Source: Mucilaginibacter flavus
GTDB lineage: Bacteria > Bacteroidota > Bacteroidia > Sphingobacteriales > Sphingobacteriaceae
Direction of reading: 5' to 3'
Assembly: GCF_030409315.1 (NCBI RefSeq)
Contig: NZ_JAUFPS010000042.1
Span: 1 to 64,000 of the forward strand
DNA length: 64,000 nt
The first letter of the stretch is position 1. Each line of letters starts with the position of its first letter. Made by a program: the position numbers and the translations under genes. Below the pieces are notes generated by a model, which was not told the origin of the DNA, made no database searches, and saw only the letters and a list, made by a program, of their open reading frames with translations. Below, piece by piece: positions 1 to 7,455 of the stretch.

Positions 1-70
1 CCGGAATGCACTGGTCAGTTTCGCCCGGAATGGGTGGTCAGCTTGCGCCGGAATGTGGTGGTCAAGTTCA
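1..70. mobile_element. End of a probable IS21-family element (terminal repeats only)
   Basis: Three near-identical short repeats of the form CCGGAATG-n-TGGTCA begin at positions 1, 25 and 48, a spacing of 23-24 bp. Multiple short direct repeats at each end are typical of IS21-family (IstA/IstB) elements, and this motif resembles IS21-like ends I associate with Bacteroidota. The transposase genes would lie left of the window and are not seen. The repeats stop where the DUF3500 reading frame stops looking like its family, so the insertion point is near position 68-71. The family assignment is inference from repeat structure. Confidence 0.55.
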
Positions 71-807
71 ACAGAATCTCCAGCCAGTACCCGCACGGTC
101 TTCCCGTTGGACTGATAGACCGAGGGCTGCGCGCCGGTCAGCGCCGGTGTTAGTGCGCCCTGGGCACCTGCGATCACGATATGAAGCGCCAAATGGTGCC
201 CGCCGAATTCTACCATCCAGGGCGTCTTTTCGTTAGGTGTACCGAAAATACCCAGCGTGTAAACATCCTTGCCCGAATCGAAATTCGTGCCGCCGTCTTT
301 CAGAGCCTGGTCGGAGCCCATGATCTCCATGACCTTTTCATAACCATTAGCGCTTAACAAGGCTTGTAAAAGCTTCATTGCCGCTTCGCGCTGCGCAGCA
401 TTCAAGCTACCCAATCGCAAACCGGGACGCGGTACGTCGCTGACCGGATAGTTCGACCAGACCGCCTGCCCGTATTGCTCGCCAATAAAACCCGGAAACT
501 GACCGCCCCGGCCACCGCCACCACCTGGAGGGCCGCCCTGCGGGGGGCCTTGCCGGTTACCTCCACCCGGAGGAGGGCCGCCCTGGCCGCCGGCATTTCC
601 GTTCCGGGCAAATTTGGCCGAAACTGCCGCTTTCTGCGGCGTAAAGGGGAAGGATATTTTACTGCGCTGCTCCGCGCTTAATGAATTTAAAAAGGTATTA
701 GCCGTTTTTACAATGACCGCGGTTTGGTTAGCCGGTCTGCTTAAATTAAAAGCCAGACAGGCCGTGATCCCGCTCAGCAAAAGCGTGCCATAAGTCCATT
801 TCTTCAT
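71..807 (-). pseudogene. Secreted DUF3500-family protein, 3' part replaced by an IS end
   Basis: The ATG is at 807-805 on the minus strand. The product begins with a signal peptide (MKKWTYGTLLLSGITACLAF), then a glycine/proline/glutamine-rich linker at about residues 70-105, then a DUF3500-like domain containing the segments FDSGKDVYTLGIFG and PWMVEFGGHHLALH. Family members usually run another 80-130 residues. Here the frame passes straight into the terminal repeats at 1-70 and stays open to the window edge, so the C-terminus is lost or replaced. DUF3500 proteins are secreted and of unknown function. The family call rests on the GGHH and TP-E-TPW-like motifs seen in the translation. Confidence 0.7.
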
Positions 808-1005
808 GATAATTATTCTTATTTTATTCACAGGCCGTAACCCGAATTGTTTAAACCTAAGTAATCCGCAACAAATATCCGGGTTTAATAGCCAACGGTC
901 TGCAACATGTAGACCAATGCCCCCTTTCTATCGACGAATTGGTATTGCCTATCATGGCAGGATTGTTGATTGATTAAAAAGTGCGCTAACAAAACGTAAT
1001 TTTTA

Positions 1006-1713
1006 ATGGCAAAAGTATTTATCACCGGTTCGGCCGATGGCTTAGGGCTGCTGGCGGCAAAGGAATTGATTAAACAAGGACATAAAGTCGTACTTCACGC
1101 GCGTAATGAAAAGCGTGGACAGGAAGCTTTGAAACAAATACCCGGCGCCAAGCACGTGCTGATCGCGGACTTGGCTGATCTGGATGAAATTAAAGCGCTG
1201 GGTGAAAAGGCGAATGCATTCACTTTTGACGCGGTTATTCATAATGCCGGTGTGTATCAGACCAGCGCGCAGCAATTATTAGATGTCAATACCTTGGCTC
1301 CTTATCTACTGACGGCGCTGATGCACAAACCCGAACGCCTGATCTATTTAAGTTCGGGCATGCATTTATCCGGCAAGCCGGATTGGACGGAGCTGCCGTC
1401 TTATTCAGACACTAAGCTGCATGTACTGATGCTGGCTAAAGTGCTGGCGCGGAAATGGCCGGACGTTCATGCCAATGCGGTCGATCCGGGTTGGGTACCC
1501 ACCAAAATGGGCGGTGCTGGGGCGCCGGATGATCTGCAAAAGGGCTATGAAACACAGGTTTGGCTTGCCACCAGCGACGACCAGGCAACACGGGTAAGCG
1601 GTCAGTATTTTCACCATCAGCAGCAGGCACGGTACAATCGTGCGGCCGACGATGTTAAAGCGCAGGATCGCTTACTGGCCGAATGTGCGCGATTGACCGG
1701 CGTTGCACTTTAA
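1006..1713 (+). CDS. Short-chain dehydrogenase/reductase
   Basis: A 235-residue classical SDR. The cofactor glycine motif TGSADGLG is at residues 7-14, the structural NAG motif at 80-82, and the catalytic Ser/Tyr/Lys set is represented by YLSSG (about 114-118) and YSDTK (133-137). It is expected to be a cytoplasmic NAD(P)-dependent oxidoreductase; the substrate cannot be told from sequence. It overlaps the convergent hydrolase gene by 4 bp at its 3' end. The 198 bp upstream hold no gene, and I saw no clear promoter there. Confidence 0.93.
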   Translation: MAKVFITGSADGLGLLAAKELIKQGHKVVLHARNEKRGQEALKQIPGAKHVLIADLADLDEIKALGEKANAFTFDAVIHNAGVYQTSAQQLLDVNTLAPYLLTALMHKPERLIYLSSGMHLSGKPDWTELPSYSDTKLHVLMLAKVLARKWPDVHANAVDPGWVPTKMGGAGAPDDLQKGYETQVWLATSDDQATRVSGQYFHHQQQARYNRAADDVKAQDRLLAECARLTGVAL

Positions 1714-2687
1714 TTATTCAGGAAGGTTTCCAAGGGCCCGATGAAGCGGTCAAAGGCTTCGATGTGCGGCAGGTGTCCCACGCCGTCGATCAGGACAAGT
1801 TGCGAACCTGGTATCTGTTGTTGTGCTGCTTTAGCGATTTTGGGATAATTGCCCATCTGTGCTTTCACCGCCGGGTCTTTGACCAGGTCCTTATTGATCG
1901 CGGTTTTGTCCAGGCTGCCAATGATCAGCAGTGTCGGTACTGTGATCAGGTTCAGTTCATAAACGACCGGCTGGGTAAAGATCATGTCGGAAGTCAGCGC
2001 ATTGTTCATCGCCACTATGGGATATTGCGGGTCGCCTACAGCGGCAGTTTGCAGTTTGCCCCATTCATCATATTCGGGTTTCCAGGTGCCATGGTAATAG
2101 TTTTCCTGCTGATATTTCTTGGCCGACGCGAAATCGGTTCTCATTTCTTTTCGGTAATTGGAATCGATCGATGCGTAAGGTGCCATGCGTTTCCAATCTT
2201 CCAATCCGAGCGGATCTTCCAGAATGAGTTTAGCAACTGTTTCCGGATACATTAAGGTGAAACGCATAGAGAGCATGCCGCCCATGGAATGACCGAGTAA
2301 GAAGATTTTTTTGATACCCAATTGATCAAGCAGCGCCTTGGTGTTGATGGCGAGTTGCTGGAAGGTGAACTGGTAACCTACTGGCTTCGACGATTTACCG
2401 AAACCGATCTGGTCGGGTGCGATCACACGATAGCCTTCTTTGCTTAGCGCCGCTATCGTCGTTTTCCAGTAAGCACCACCAAAGTTTTTGCCGTGGAGAA
2501 GTACGACCACCTGACCATTCGGACTTTGCGGCTTCACATCCATGTAAGCCATCTTTAATTGCTGGTGCTGGCTGTTCAAGTCCAGGTAACTGACCGCATA
2601 AGGATACGGGTAAGTACTTAACATGATATCCTGCTGGGCCAGGGCCGTCGAGGAGATCAGGAGTAAAAGGCAAAGCAAACGTTTCAT
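1710..2687 (-). CDS. Secreted alpha/beta hydrolase
   Basis: A 325-residue protein with a cleavable signal peptide (MKRLLCLLLLISSTALAQQ), so probably periplasmic. The oxyanion-loop segment LLHGKNFGG is at about residues 63-71, the nucleophile elbow GHSMGG has Ser134, and the late histidine lies in GVGHLPH near residue 308. This is a complete alpha/beta hydrolase fold of the haloalkane dehalogenase/epoxide hydrolase/esterase type. The substrate is unknown. It is convergent with the SDR to its left and divergent from the SRAP gene. Confidence 0.93.
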   Translation of the reverse strand: MKRLLCLLLLISSTALAQQDIMLSTYPYPYAVSYLDLNSQHQQLKMAYMDVKPQSPNGQVVVLLHGKNFGGAYWKTTIAALSKEGYRVIAPDQIGFGKSSKPVGYQFTFQQLAINTKALLDQLGIKKIFLLGHSMGGMLSMRFTLMYPETVAKLILEDPLGLEDWKRMAPYASIDSNYRKEMRTDFASAKKYQQENYYHGTWKPEYDEWGKLQTAAVGDPQYPIVAMNNALTSDMIFTQPVVYELNLITVPTLLIIGSLDKTAINKDLVKDPAVKAQMGNYPKIAKAAQQQIPGSQLVLIDGVGHLPHIEAFDRFIGPLETFLNN

Positions 2688-2738
2688 AAAAGCAATAAGG
2701 AATGAACTCCAAAATCGTTTGAGTTAATAAATTCAATT

Positions 2739-2764
2739 AATTACTAAAATAATTAGTAATTTTG
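2739..2764 (+). promoter_or_regulatory. Promoter -7 box with overlapping inverted repeat before the SRAP gene
   Basis: TAATTTTG at 2757-2764 fits the Bacteroidota -7 consensus TAnnTTTG and lies 16 bp before the SRAP start. An inverted repeat AATTACTA (2739-2746) / TAGTAATT (2754-2761) overlaps it, which is where a repressor would bind. I saw no TTTG at the usual -33 distance. Confidence 0.4.
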
Positions 2765-2780
2765 TTCGTTAGGATTTATT

Positions 2781-3380
2781 ATGTGCGGAAGAGTTTTAGT
2801 AGGCGAACAAAAAGATATCATGATCACTGGCCGGGATGGCCGGCAATTCAAGCCCAAACCGAATAGCACCGGTAACCCGGGGAGTATGCTGACGGTGGTG
2901 ACCGATGCCTTGCCGGATAAGGTGCAGCAATACCGCTGGGGTTTATTGACAGCGGATGATGAGCAGATCCACGCCAGGCATAAGCATGCGAAGATCGATA
3001 ATTTGCATACGGTTTGGCGTCAGCAGTTGGGGAAGAAACATTGCGTGATCCGGATACAAGCCTTTTTTGAATACAATAAGGAGCAGAAGAAGTCTTATAA
3101 AGTCGAGCGGGCGGATGGCAAGCCTTTTTATATCGCGGGGTTATGGGATATCTGGATGGATATAGATACGAATGTATTGCTGCCGACTTGTCTGATGATC
3201 ACCATGCCGCCGAACCGGGCGATGGCCGAGATCCATGACCGGATGCCGGCGATCCTGGAGCGTGGCGATGTGAAGACCTGGCTGAATGGTAACCTGACCG
3301 GGCAGCAACGCACCGCCTATTTACAAAGCCATCCTTGCTTGCCGGAAACCCTCAAGATCACGGTAGAAAAGGAATATTAA
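2781..3380 (+). CDS. SOS response-associated peptidase (SRAP/YedK/HMCES family)
   Basis: A 199-residue protein starting MCGR. Once the initiator Met is removed, Cys2 becomes the N-terminal residue that forms a thiazolidine crosslink with abasic sites in single-stranded DNA in this family. The active-site Glu (Glu97, segment AFFEYN) and His (His152, segment IHDRMPAIL) are present. The usual Asn of the NAR motif appears as His in IHAR near residue 64, a deviation to note. The role inferred from the family is shielding abasic sites in ssDNA. A promoter and inverted repeat lie just upstream. Confidence 0.9.
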   Translation: MCGRVLVGEQKDIMITGRDGRQFKPKPNSTGNPGSMLTVVTDALPDKVQQYRWGLLTADDEQIHARHKHAKIDNLHTVWRQQLGKKHCVIRIQAFFEYNKEQKKSYKVERADGKPFYIAGLWDIWMDIDTNVLLPTCLMITMPPNRAMAEIHDRMPAILERGDVKTWLNGNLTGQQRTAYLQSHPCLPETLKITVEKEY

Positions 3381-3382
3381 GT

Positions 3383-3796
3383 TTACCGCACGAGTTGCAA
3401 CGTTGCCGGGTCTTTATGCCCGTCGAAGAATTTTTTGAGTACCTGATCGAAAACGGAATCATTACCCTCCACTAAGGCAAATAGGGTCATCGACGAGCGC
3501 AGCTTGAGGTCATCCGGACTGCCCATGACCTGGTTGGCATTGTTGCCGGGTAGTTGCAATAGCGCCGCAGTAATTTCCTTTAAACGGCTTCCAAGTACCG
3601 GGTGCGCCAAATAGTCAGTCGCTTCCGCCAGGTCTTTGATCGCGTAGCGCTTGGCCATATCGCTGTAACCCAGGCCATCGATCTGCGGAAAGATATACCA
3701 CATCCAGTGGCTGCGCTTGCGCCCGGTTTTGATCTCGCTCAAGGCTGTCGCATAGTCCCGCAGCTGGGCTTCTAAAAAACGTTTCAGGTCGCTCAT
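3383..3796 (-). CDS. DUF1810 family protein
   Basis: A 137-residue cytoplasmic protein with the family hallmarks: a GRKRSHWMWYIFPQ segment near residue 26, then LGYSDMAKRYAI, and LGSRLKEITAALL. Length is normal for DUF1810. The biochemical function is unknown. The ATG overlaps the TGA of the upstream small gene as ATGA at 3793-3796, so the two are probably translationally coupled. Confidence 0.92.
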   Translation of the reverse strand: MSDLKRFLEAQLRDYATALSEIKTGRKRSHWMWYIFPQIDGLGYSDMAKRYAIKDLAEATDYLAHPVLGSRLKEITAALLQLPGNNANQVMGSPDDLKLRSSMTLFALVEGNDSVFDQVLKKFFDGHKDPATLQLVR

Positions 3797-3996
3797 GCTT
3801 TTTTCTTTCGTCCGGCCGGCACTTCTTCCGGGTGGTGTTCAAAATGGATGCGGGCCTGCTTGAGGCCGGTGGCGATCGCTTCGCCTTCGTTGTGCGTGGT
3901 CTTTAATACCTCGTTGGCGATCTCGACCCCCTTGTCGCGCAGGTATTTGGGTTGGTTCTTATAAGATGGCGGGTATTCTCCTTTTGGCCAGGGCAT
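3793..3996 (-). CDS. Small conserved protein of the MPWPK-type family
   Basis: I placed the start at 3996 (MPWPKGEYPPSYKNQPKYL), giving 67 residues, because an AGGAGG sequence sits 4 nt upstream of this ATG. An upstream ATG at 4023 lacks such support. The pattern MPWxKxxYPxSxKN, then IANEVL, then EGxAIAxGxxxA matches small soluble proteins widespread in bacteria with no assigned function. A basic tail ends RKKKA. It overlaps the DUF1810 gene start by 4 bp. Confidence 0.75.
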   Translation of the reverse strand: MPWPKGEYPPSYKNQPKYLRDKGVEIANEVLKTTHNEGEAIATGLKQARIHFEHHPEEVPAGRKKKA

Positions 3997-4042
3997 GGTT
4001 CCTCCTTTTAAGGAAGAACGCATTGCCCCGGACTTTGTTTAG

Positions 4043-4786
4043 TTAAGCCAGCGACATCCCGCCATCCATGACCACTTCGGCTCCGGTAATGAAGCTGGCC
4101 CCATCGCCGCAAAAATAGGCCACCATCCTGGCGACGTCGTCCGCCGTACCGATCTTTTTCAGCGGGATCCTTTCGATCATCCAGTCATCCAGCCCTTTTC
4201 GCGCCGCTTCGTCCAGGCCCAGCTTGTTCAGGATCTCGGTTTTGGTAGGCCCCGGGCTGACCGCATTGACCCGGATACGGCGTGGCGCCAGTTCCAGCGC
4301 CGCGATCCTCATCACCGCGTTCAGCGCCGCTTTGCCGGAAGAGTACACCGAAGAATTGACCCCGTTCATACTGGCGGTGTTGGAGGATAGCAATACGACT
4401 GAAGCACCATCGTTGAGCAAAGGAATAAATTTGCTGAGGGTGAAATAGGCGCCCTTAAAATTAATATCAAAAACGCTGTCAAATAATTCTTCTGTAGTTT
4501 CCGCAATGGTGGCAGTACCGACGATGCCGGCGTTGATGAACAGGATATCGATCTTACCGAATTTCGCGCTGACTTGTTGCGCGAGTGCTGTTATTTGTGC
4601 GACGCTGGACTGGTCGGCAATCAGGCCGGTCACGCCTAATTCCGCAGCCGCCGTGTCTACCGCTTCCTGGCGACGGCCCGTGATGATGACGGTAGCACCC
4701 TGTGCTTTTAATTCCATGGCAGTCGCATAGCCGATGCCGCTGTTACCCCCGGTAACCAGGGCTATTTTGTTTTTTAGTGTTTCCAT
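4043..4786 (-). CDS. SDR family oxidoreductase under HxlR control
   Basis: A 247-residue classical SDR. The cofactor motif TGGNSGIG is at residues 12-19, the NAG motif follows the LFINAG strand, the active-site pair is YSSGK, and the C-terminus GAEVVMDGGMSLA is typical of the FabG-like/3-oxoacyl reductase group. It is divergent from the HxlR regulator at 4847. HxlR proteins commonly control a neighbouring oxidoreductase in response to quinones or aldehydes, so this is the likely target. A TAGATTTG -7 box at 4791-4798 on the minus strand would give a nearly leaderless message. Confidence 0.95.
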   Translation of the reverse strand: METLKNKIALVTGGNSGIGYATAMELKAQGATVIITGRRQEAVDTAAAELGVTGLIADQSSVAQITALAQQVSAKFGKIDILFINAGIVGTATIAETTEELFDSVFDINFKGAYFTLSKFIPLLNDGASVVLLSSNTASMNGVNSSVYSSGKAALNAVMRIAALELAPRRIRVNAVSPGPTKTEILNKLGLDEAARKGLDDWMIERIPLKKIGTADDVARMVAYFCGDGASFITGAEVVMDGGMSLA

Positions 4787-4790
4787 GCTG

Positions 4791-4846
4791 CAAATCTATC
4801 GTGGAATTGGTATAACTTTGTTACCAGTATCACCGAGTATACCAAT
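4791..4846. promoter_or_regulatory. Divergent SDR/HxlR promoters with a candidate HxlR operator
   Basis: TAGATTTG (minus strand, 4791-4798) points to the SDR gene. TAACTTTG (plus strand, 4813-4820) points to the HxlR gene. A perfect 9-bp inverted repeat, ATTGGTATA (4806-4814) and TATACCAAT (4838-4846), brackets the regulator promoter, with an extra TACC half-site at 4822-4825. Binding here would block RNA polymerase at the hxlR promoter and sit next to the SDR promoter. Confidence 0.55.
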
Positions 4847-5224
4847 ATGACGAAACAGGAAAAAGCGGCGGCTATCTTATCGGACCCGCGCAACCAACGG
4901 GAAGAGGTTCAGGCTCTGCAGGACACGATCTATGTCATTTGCGGTAAGTGGAAGCTGCCTATCATCAACTCCTTATGCAACGGGAATAAGCGGTTCCGCG
5001 ATATCGAACGGAGTATTCCCGGCATCACGACCCGCATGCTTTCACGCGAGCTCAAAGAAATGGAAGCAAATCAATTGCTCAAGCGCACCGTGACCGCAGA
5101 TACGCCGGTGCTGGTCGAATATACCGTGACCGATTATTGCCAGAGCTTCGGCGACATTATCCTGGAAATGATCAAATGGGGTAAGCAGCACCGGGAAAAG
5201 ATCCGGGGGGAACACTCCGCTTAA
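4847..5224 (+). CDS. HxlR-family winged-helix transcriptional regulator
   Basis: 125 residues. The family signature ICGKWKLPIINSL starts at about residue 31, followed by the helix-turn-helix region RFRDIERSIPGITTRML and wing residues around ELKEMEANQLLKR. An N-terminal QALQDTIYVICGKW segment is normal for HxlR. It is divergently transcribed from an SDR gene and separated from it by a perfect inverted repeat, which suggests autoregulation and control of the SDR. The 3' end overlaps the convergent hypothetical gene by 4 bp. Confidence 0.95.
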   Translation: MTKQEKAAAILSDPRNQREEVQALQDTIYVICGKWKLPIINSLCNGNKRFRDIERSIPGITTRMLSRELKEMEANQLLKRTVTADTPVLVEYTVTDYCQSFGDIILEMIKWGKQHREKIRGEHSA

Positions 5225-5457
5225 ACCGCGATCTTTAGATCTTCCAGGTAGGGCAGCACAAAAAGCGTATGCTCAAATGCGCGGAAATGGATGATCAACT
5301 GGCTGCGGCTGTCGAAGAATATCTCCAAGTAAAAATTCTCGACGTTATATAGTTTGATAAAATAATGTTCATCCGACCGGGCAGCCAGGTAAGTTCCCGT
5401 TAAAACAGCTTCTGTTTTGTCGGTGTAGCTAAGGGTTCTGAAATCATCCGAGGTCAT
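5221..5457 (-). CDS. Small conserved hypothetical protein
   Basis: 78 residues with no motif I recognise. The sequence alternates hydrophobic and charged residues (AVLTGTYLAARSDEHYFIKL, then FYLEIFFDSRSQLIIHF) in a pattern that suggests a small beta-rich fold. There is no signal peptide or membrane helix. It runs convergent to the HxlR gene with a 4-bp overlap. I accept it as coding because it fills the gap and its composition is protein-like, but no function can be given. Confidence 0.6.
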   Translation of the reverse strand: MTSDDFRTLSYTDKTEAVLTGTYLAARSDEHYFIKLYNVENFYLEIFFDSRSQLIIHFRAFEHTLFVLPYLEDLKIAV

Positions 5458-5512
5458 CGTGGTAGTGGTGTTTATAACCTGTTCATCAGAAAGTTACAAG
5501 CACCATGCCGTA

Positions 5513-5698
5513 TTATGGGCGGGATGCTTTTCCGCAAACAGCCACCGGCTTGGATTTGATCGTTTCGGCACGGGGATCGTTATTGCATTTGCCCAGCAGC
5601 ATATAAATGACCACAAAGATCACAATAGTGGACAGACAGCCGCCGCCCAGTTTTTTGGCGCCCCAGGCCGCAATGATACCACGGAAAAAATTATTCAT
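5513..5698 (-). CDS. Small single-helix membrane protein
   Basis: 61 residues with one clear transmembrane segment, LSTIVIFVVIYMLLG, at about residues 22-36, preceded by a glycine/lysine stretch (AKKLGGG) and followed by a basic tail. No family is recognised. It lies on the minus strand, 55 bp upstream of the oppositely oriented 78-residue gene's start side. Short membrane proteins like this are common next to stress genes in this group. Confidence 0.55.
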   Translation of the reverse strand: MNNFFRGIIAAWGAKKLGGGCLSTIVIFVVIYMLLGKCNNDPRAETIKSKPVAVCGKASRP

Positions 5699-5775
5699 AT
5701 GCGTTCAACAAACTCGCGGGTAAATAGTTCGCAGCAGCGCGTTAAACATACCGGCGTTTCAGGCGTTAATCCGGT

Positions 5776-6321
5776 ATGAAACTAAAAAACTGGGAGATCG
5801 GCCTCGTCGCCGGTATAGGTGCGGCGGCTGTGGCAGTATTCTTAAATTCTTGCGTAGCCATACCCAAAGGCGCTAAAGCCGTGCAACCTTTCGATCAGCA
5901 GCGGTACCTGGGTACCTGGTATGAGATCGCGCGTATGGACTTCAAGTTCGAAAAGAACCTGTCGGATGTCAGCGCGACCTACTCGCTGAACGCGGACGGC
6001 TCGATCCGGGTGGATAATAAAGGCTATAATTATGTCCAGCAAAAATGGAAAGAAAGCATCGGTAAAGCCAAACCGGTCAAAGATGCCAGCACAGGCCGCC
6101 TGAAGGTATCTTTCTTTGGACCGTTCTATGCCGGTTACAATGTGATCGCCGTGGACCCGGGATATCGTTACGCCCTGGTAGCCGGGAATAACCTGAACTA
6201 TTTATGGCTATTGTCGCGTGAAAAAAGTATCCCGCCGGCAATTCAGAGCGCTTACCTTAAGCAAGCCCAGGGCTTAGGCTACGATGTCTCCAAACTGGTT
6301 TGGACGAAGCATGAACATTAA
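5776..6321 (+). CDS. blc: Outer-membrane lipocalin (Blc-like)
   Basis: 181 residues. The N-terminus has a hydrophobic stretch ending in the lipobox LNSC with the lipidated Cys26, so this is a lipoprotein. The lipocalin first motif YLGTWYEIARMD has its GTW at residues 46-48, and later strands match bacterial Blc (SFFGPFYAGYNVIAVD, then YLWLLSREKSIP). Blc-type lipocalins bind lysophospholipids or fatty acids and are induced by envelope stress. A hairpin just downstream may end the transcript. Confidence 0.93.
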   Translation: MKLKNWEIGLVAGIGAAAVAVFLNSCVAIPKGAKAVQPFDQQRYLGTWYEIARMDFKFEKNLSDVSATYSLNADGSIRVDNKGYNYVQQKWKESIGKAKPVKDASTGRLKVSFFGPFYAGYNVIAVDPGYRYALVAGNNLNYLWLLSREKSIPPAIQSAYLKQAQGLGYDVSKLVWTKHEH

Positions 6322-6331
6322 AGGCTTTTAG

Positions 6332-6351
6332 CAAACCATCTTCGTGGTTTG
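6332..6351 (+). terminator. Hairpin after the lipocalin gene
   Basis: CAAACCA (6332-6338) pairs with TGGTTTG (6345-6351) around a TCTTCG loop, 11 bp after the stop codon. The following bases are TTGTTG, a weak U tract, so termination may be partial. Confidence 0.5.
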
Positions 6352-6364
6352 TTGTTGAAAGCAC

Positions 6365-6751
6365 ATGCAAAACGAATACAACAAGACCCGCTATAGCGAT
6401 AGCGAGCTACGGGAATTTCAGCAGCTGATAGAAAATAAGATCAAAATAGCCAGGGAAGAACTGGGTGAATTGACCGCCGTCTTGAGTTCATCGAACAGCA
6501 ATGGCGATGATGCGGCCATTGCCGGTAAAACGCTGGAGGACGGTTCGGCGACCTATAAAAAGGAACAGACCAACCAATTAGCGGCCCGGCAGAAAAAGTT
6601 CATCGAGCAGCTGGAAGCGGCGCTGGTCCGCATTCAAAACAAGACCTACGGTATTTGCAAGGTAACAGGAACCTTGATCCCGGCCGAGCGTTTACGCGCG
6701 GTGCCGCATACTACCATGAGCATGGCAGCCAAATTAAAACAGGCTTCCTGA
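6365..6751 (+). CDS. TraR/DksA-family protein with a degenerate zinc finger
   Basis: 128 residues. The N-terminal half is a long charged helical hairpin as in DksA. The C-terminal part YGICKVTGTLIPAERLRAVP has the DksA layout (YGxCxxxGxxIxxxRLxAxP), but only one of the four zinc-ligand cysteines is left. A DDAA-like acidic pair near the coiled-coil tip appears as GDDAAIAG. DksA proteins bind the RNA polymerase secondary channel. Loss of the cysteines suggests a zinc-independent DksA, as known for some paralogues. Confidence 0.9.
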   Translation: MQNEYNKTRYSDSELREFQQLIENKIKIAREELGELTAVLSSSNSNGDDAAIAGKTLEDGSATYKKEQTNQLAARQKKFIEQLEAALVRIQNKTYGICKVTGTLIPAERLRAVPHTTMSMAAKLKQAS

Positions 6752-7447
6752 TCAGTCGTCGTAGCGGTCGTTCCGCCAGGGATAAGCCGTGTTGGAATAG
6801 CCGCGCTCTTCCCAGAAGCCCAGTTTGTTCTCGGTCAGGAACTGGATACGCTTGATCCATTTGGCGCCTTTCCAGGCATATAGCTGCGGGGTGATCATGC
6901 GGCAAGGGCCGCCGTGTTCTTCGGGCAGCGGCTGACCCTCGAACGTGTGCACTAAAAGCACGTCCGGCTTCAGCGCTTCTTCGAGCGCGATATTGGTGGT
7001 GTAAGTATCATAACCATGGCAGAGCAAATGGGTGGCTTCGGCTTTGGGCTGTACGAGGGCGGCCAGGTCGAGCAGGCTGACACCTTTCCAGTGCATGTTC
7101 AACTTGGACCAGGTGGTCACGCAATGGAAATCAGAGGTGTCTTTGGTTTGCGGCAGGGCTAAAAAATCCTTCCAGGTCAATACCACGGGGTGTTCCACTG
7201 CACCGTCAATGCTCAGCCGCCAGCGTTCTTGCGAGATCTTGGGATGGTAACCCAGGTCCAGCACCGGCCATTTGACCGTGGCGGTCTGCCCGATGGGAAT
7301 GGCAGGCATGCCATGGCGGTTCGGTTTACCCGAGCCTTTCGGCAGGTCATCCGCCATCGAAGGCGTGGCCTGCATCTGCTGCTCGAAGCGCGCTTTGAGT
7401 TTCATCCACGCTTCCACAATGCGGTCCAATTTTTCCGGATCTTCCAT
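6752..7447 (-). CDS. Sulfite oxidase-like molybdopterin-dependent oxidoreductase
   Basis: 231 residues of the Oxidored_molyb (YedY/sulfite oxidase) domain. The molybdenum-ligand cysteine is Cys109 in FHCVTTWS. Other conserved pieces are LLCHGYDTYTTNI, the LPEEHGGPCRMITPQLY loop and the final GAKWIKRIQFL. No Tat or Sec signal is visible, so it is probably cytoplasmic, unlike YedY. It ends exactly where the DksA gene ends (tail to tail). It starts 8 bp after the luciferase-like gene, so the two may be co-transcribed. Confidence 0.92.
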   Translation of the reverse strand: MEDPEKLDRIVEAWMKLKARFEQQMQATPSMADDLPKGSGKPNRHGMPAIPIGQTATVKWPVLDLGYHPKISQERWRLSIDGAVEHPVVLTWKDFLALPQTKDTSDFHCVTTWSKLNMHWKGVSLLDLAALVQPKAEATHLLCHGYDTYTTNIALEEALKPDVLLVHTFEGQPLPEEHGGPCRMITPQLYAWKGAKWIKRIQFLTENKLGFWEERGYSNTAYPWRNDRYDD

Positions 7448-7455
7448 GCCCTAAT

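Noticed and set aside
1683-2255. Plus-strand open frame of 190 codons
   Set aside because: It is antisense to the alpha/beta hydrolase gene, which has a signal peptide and catalytic residues.
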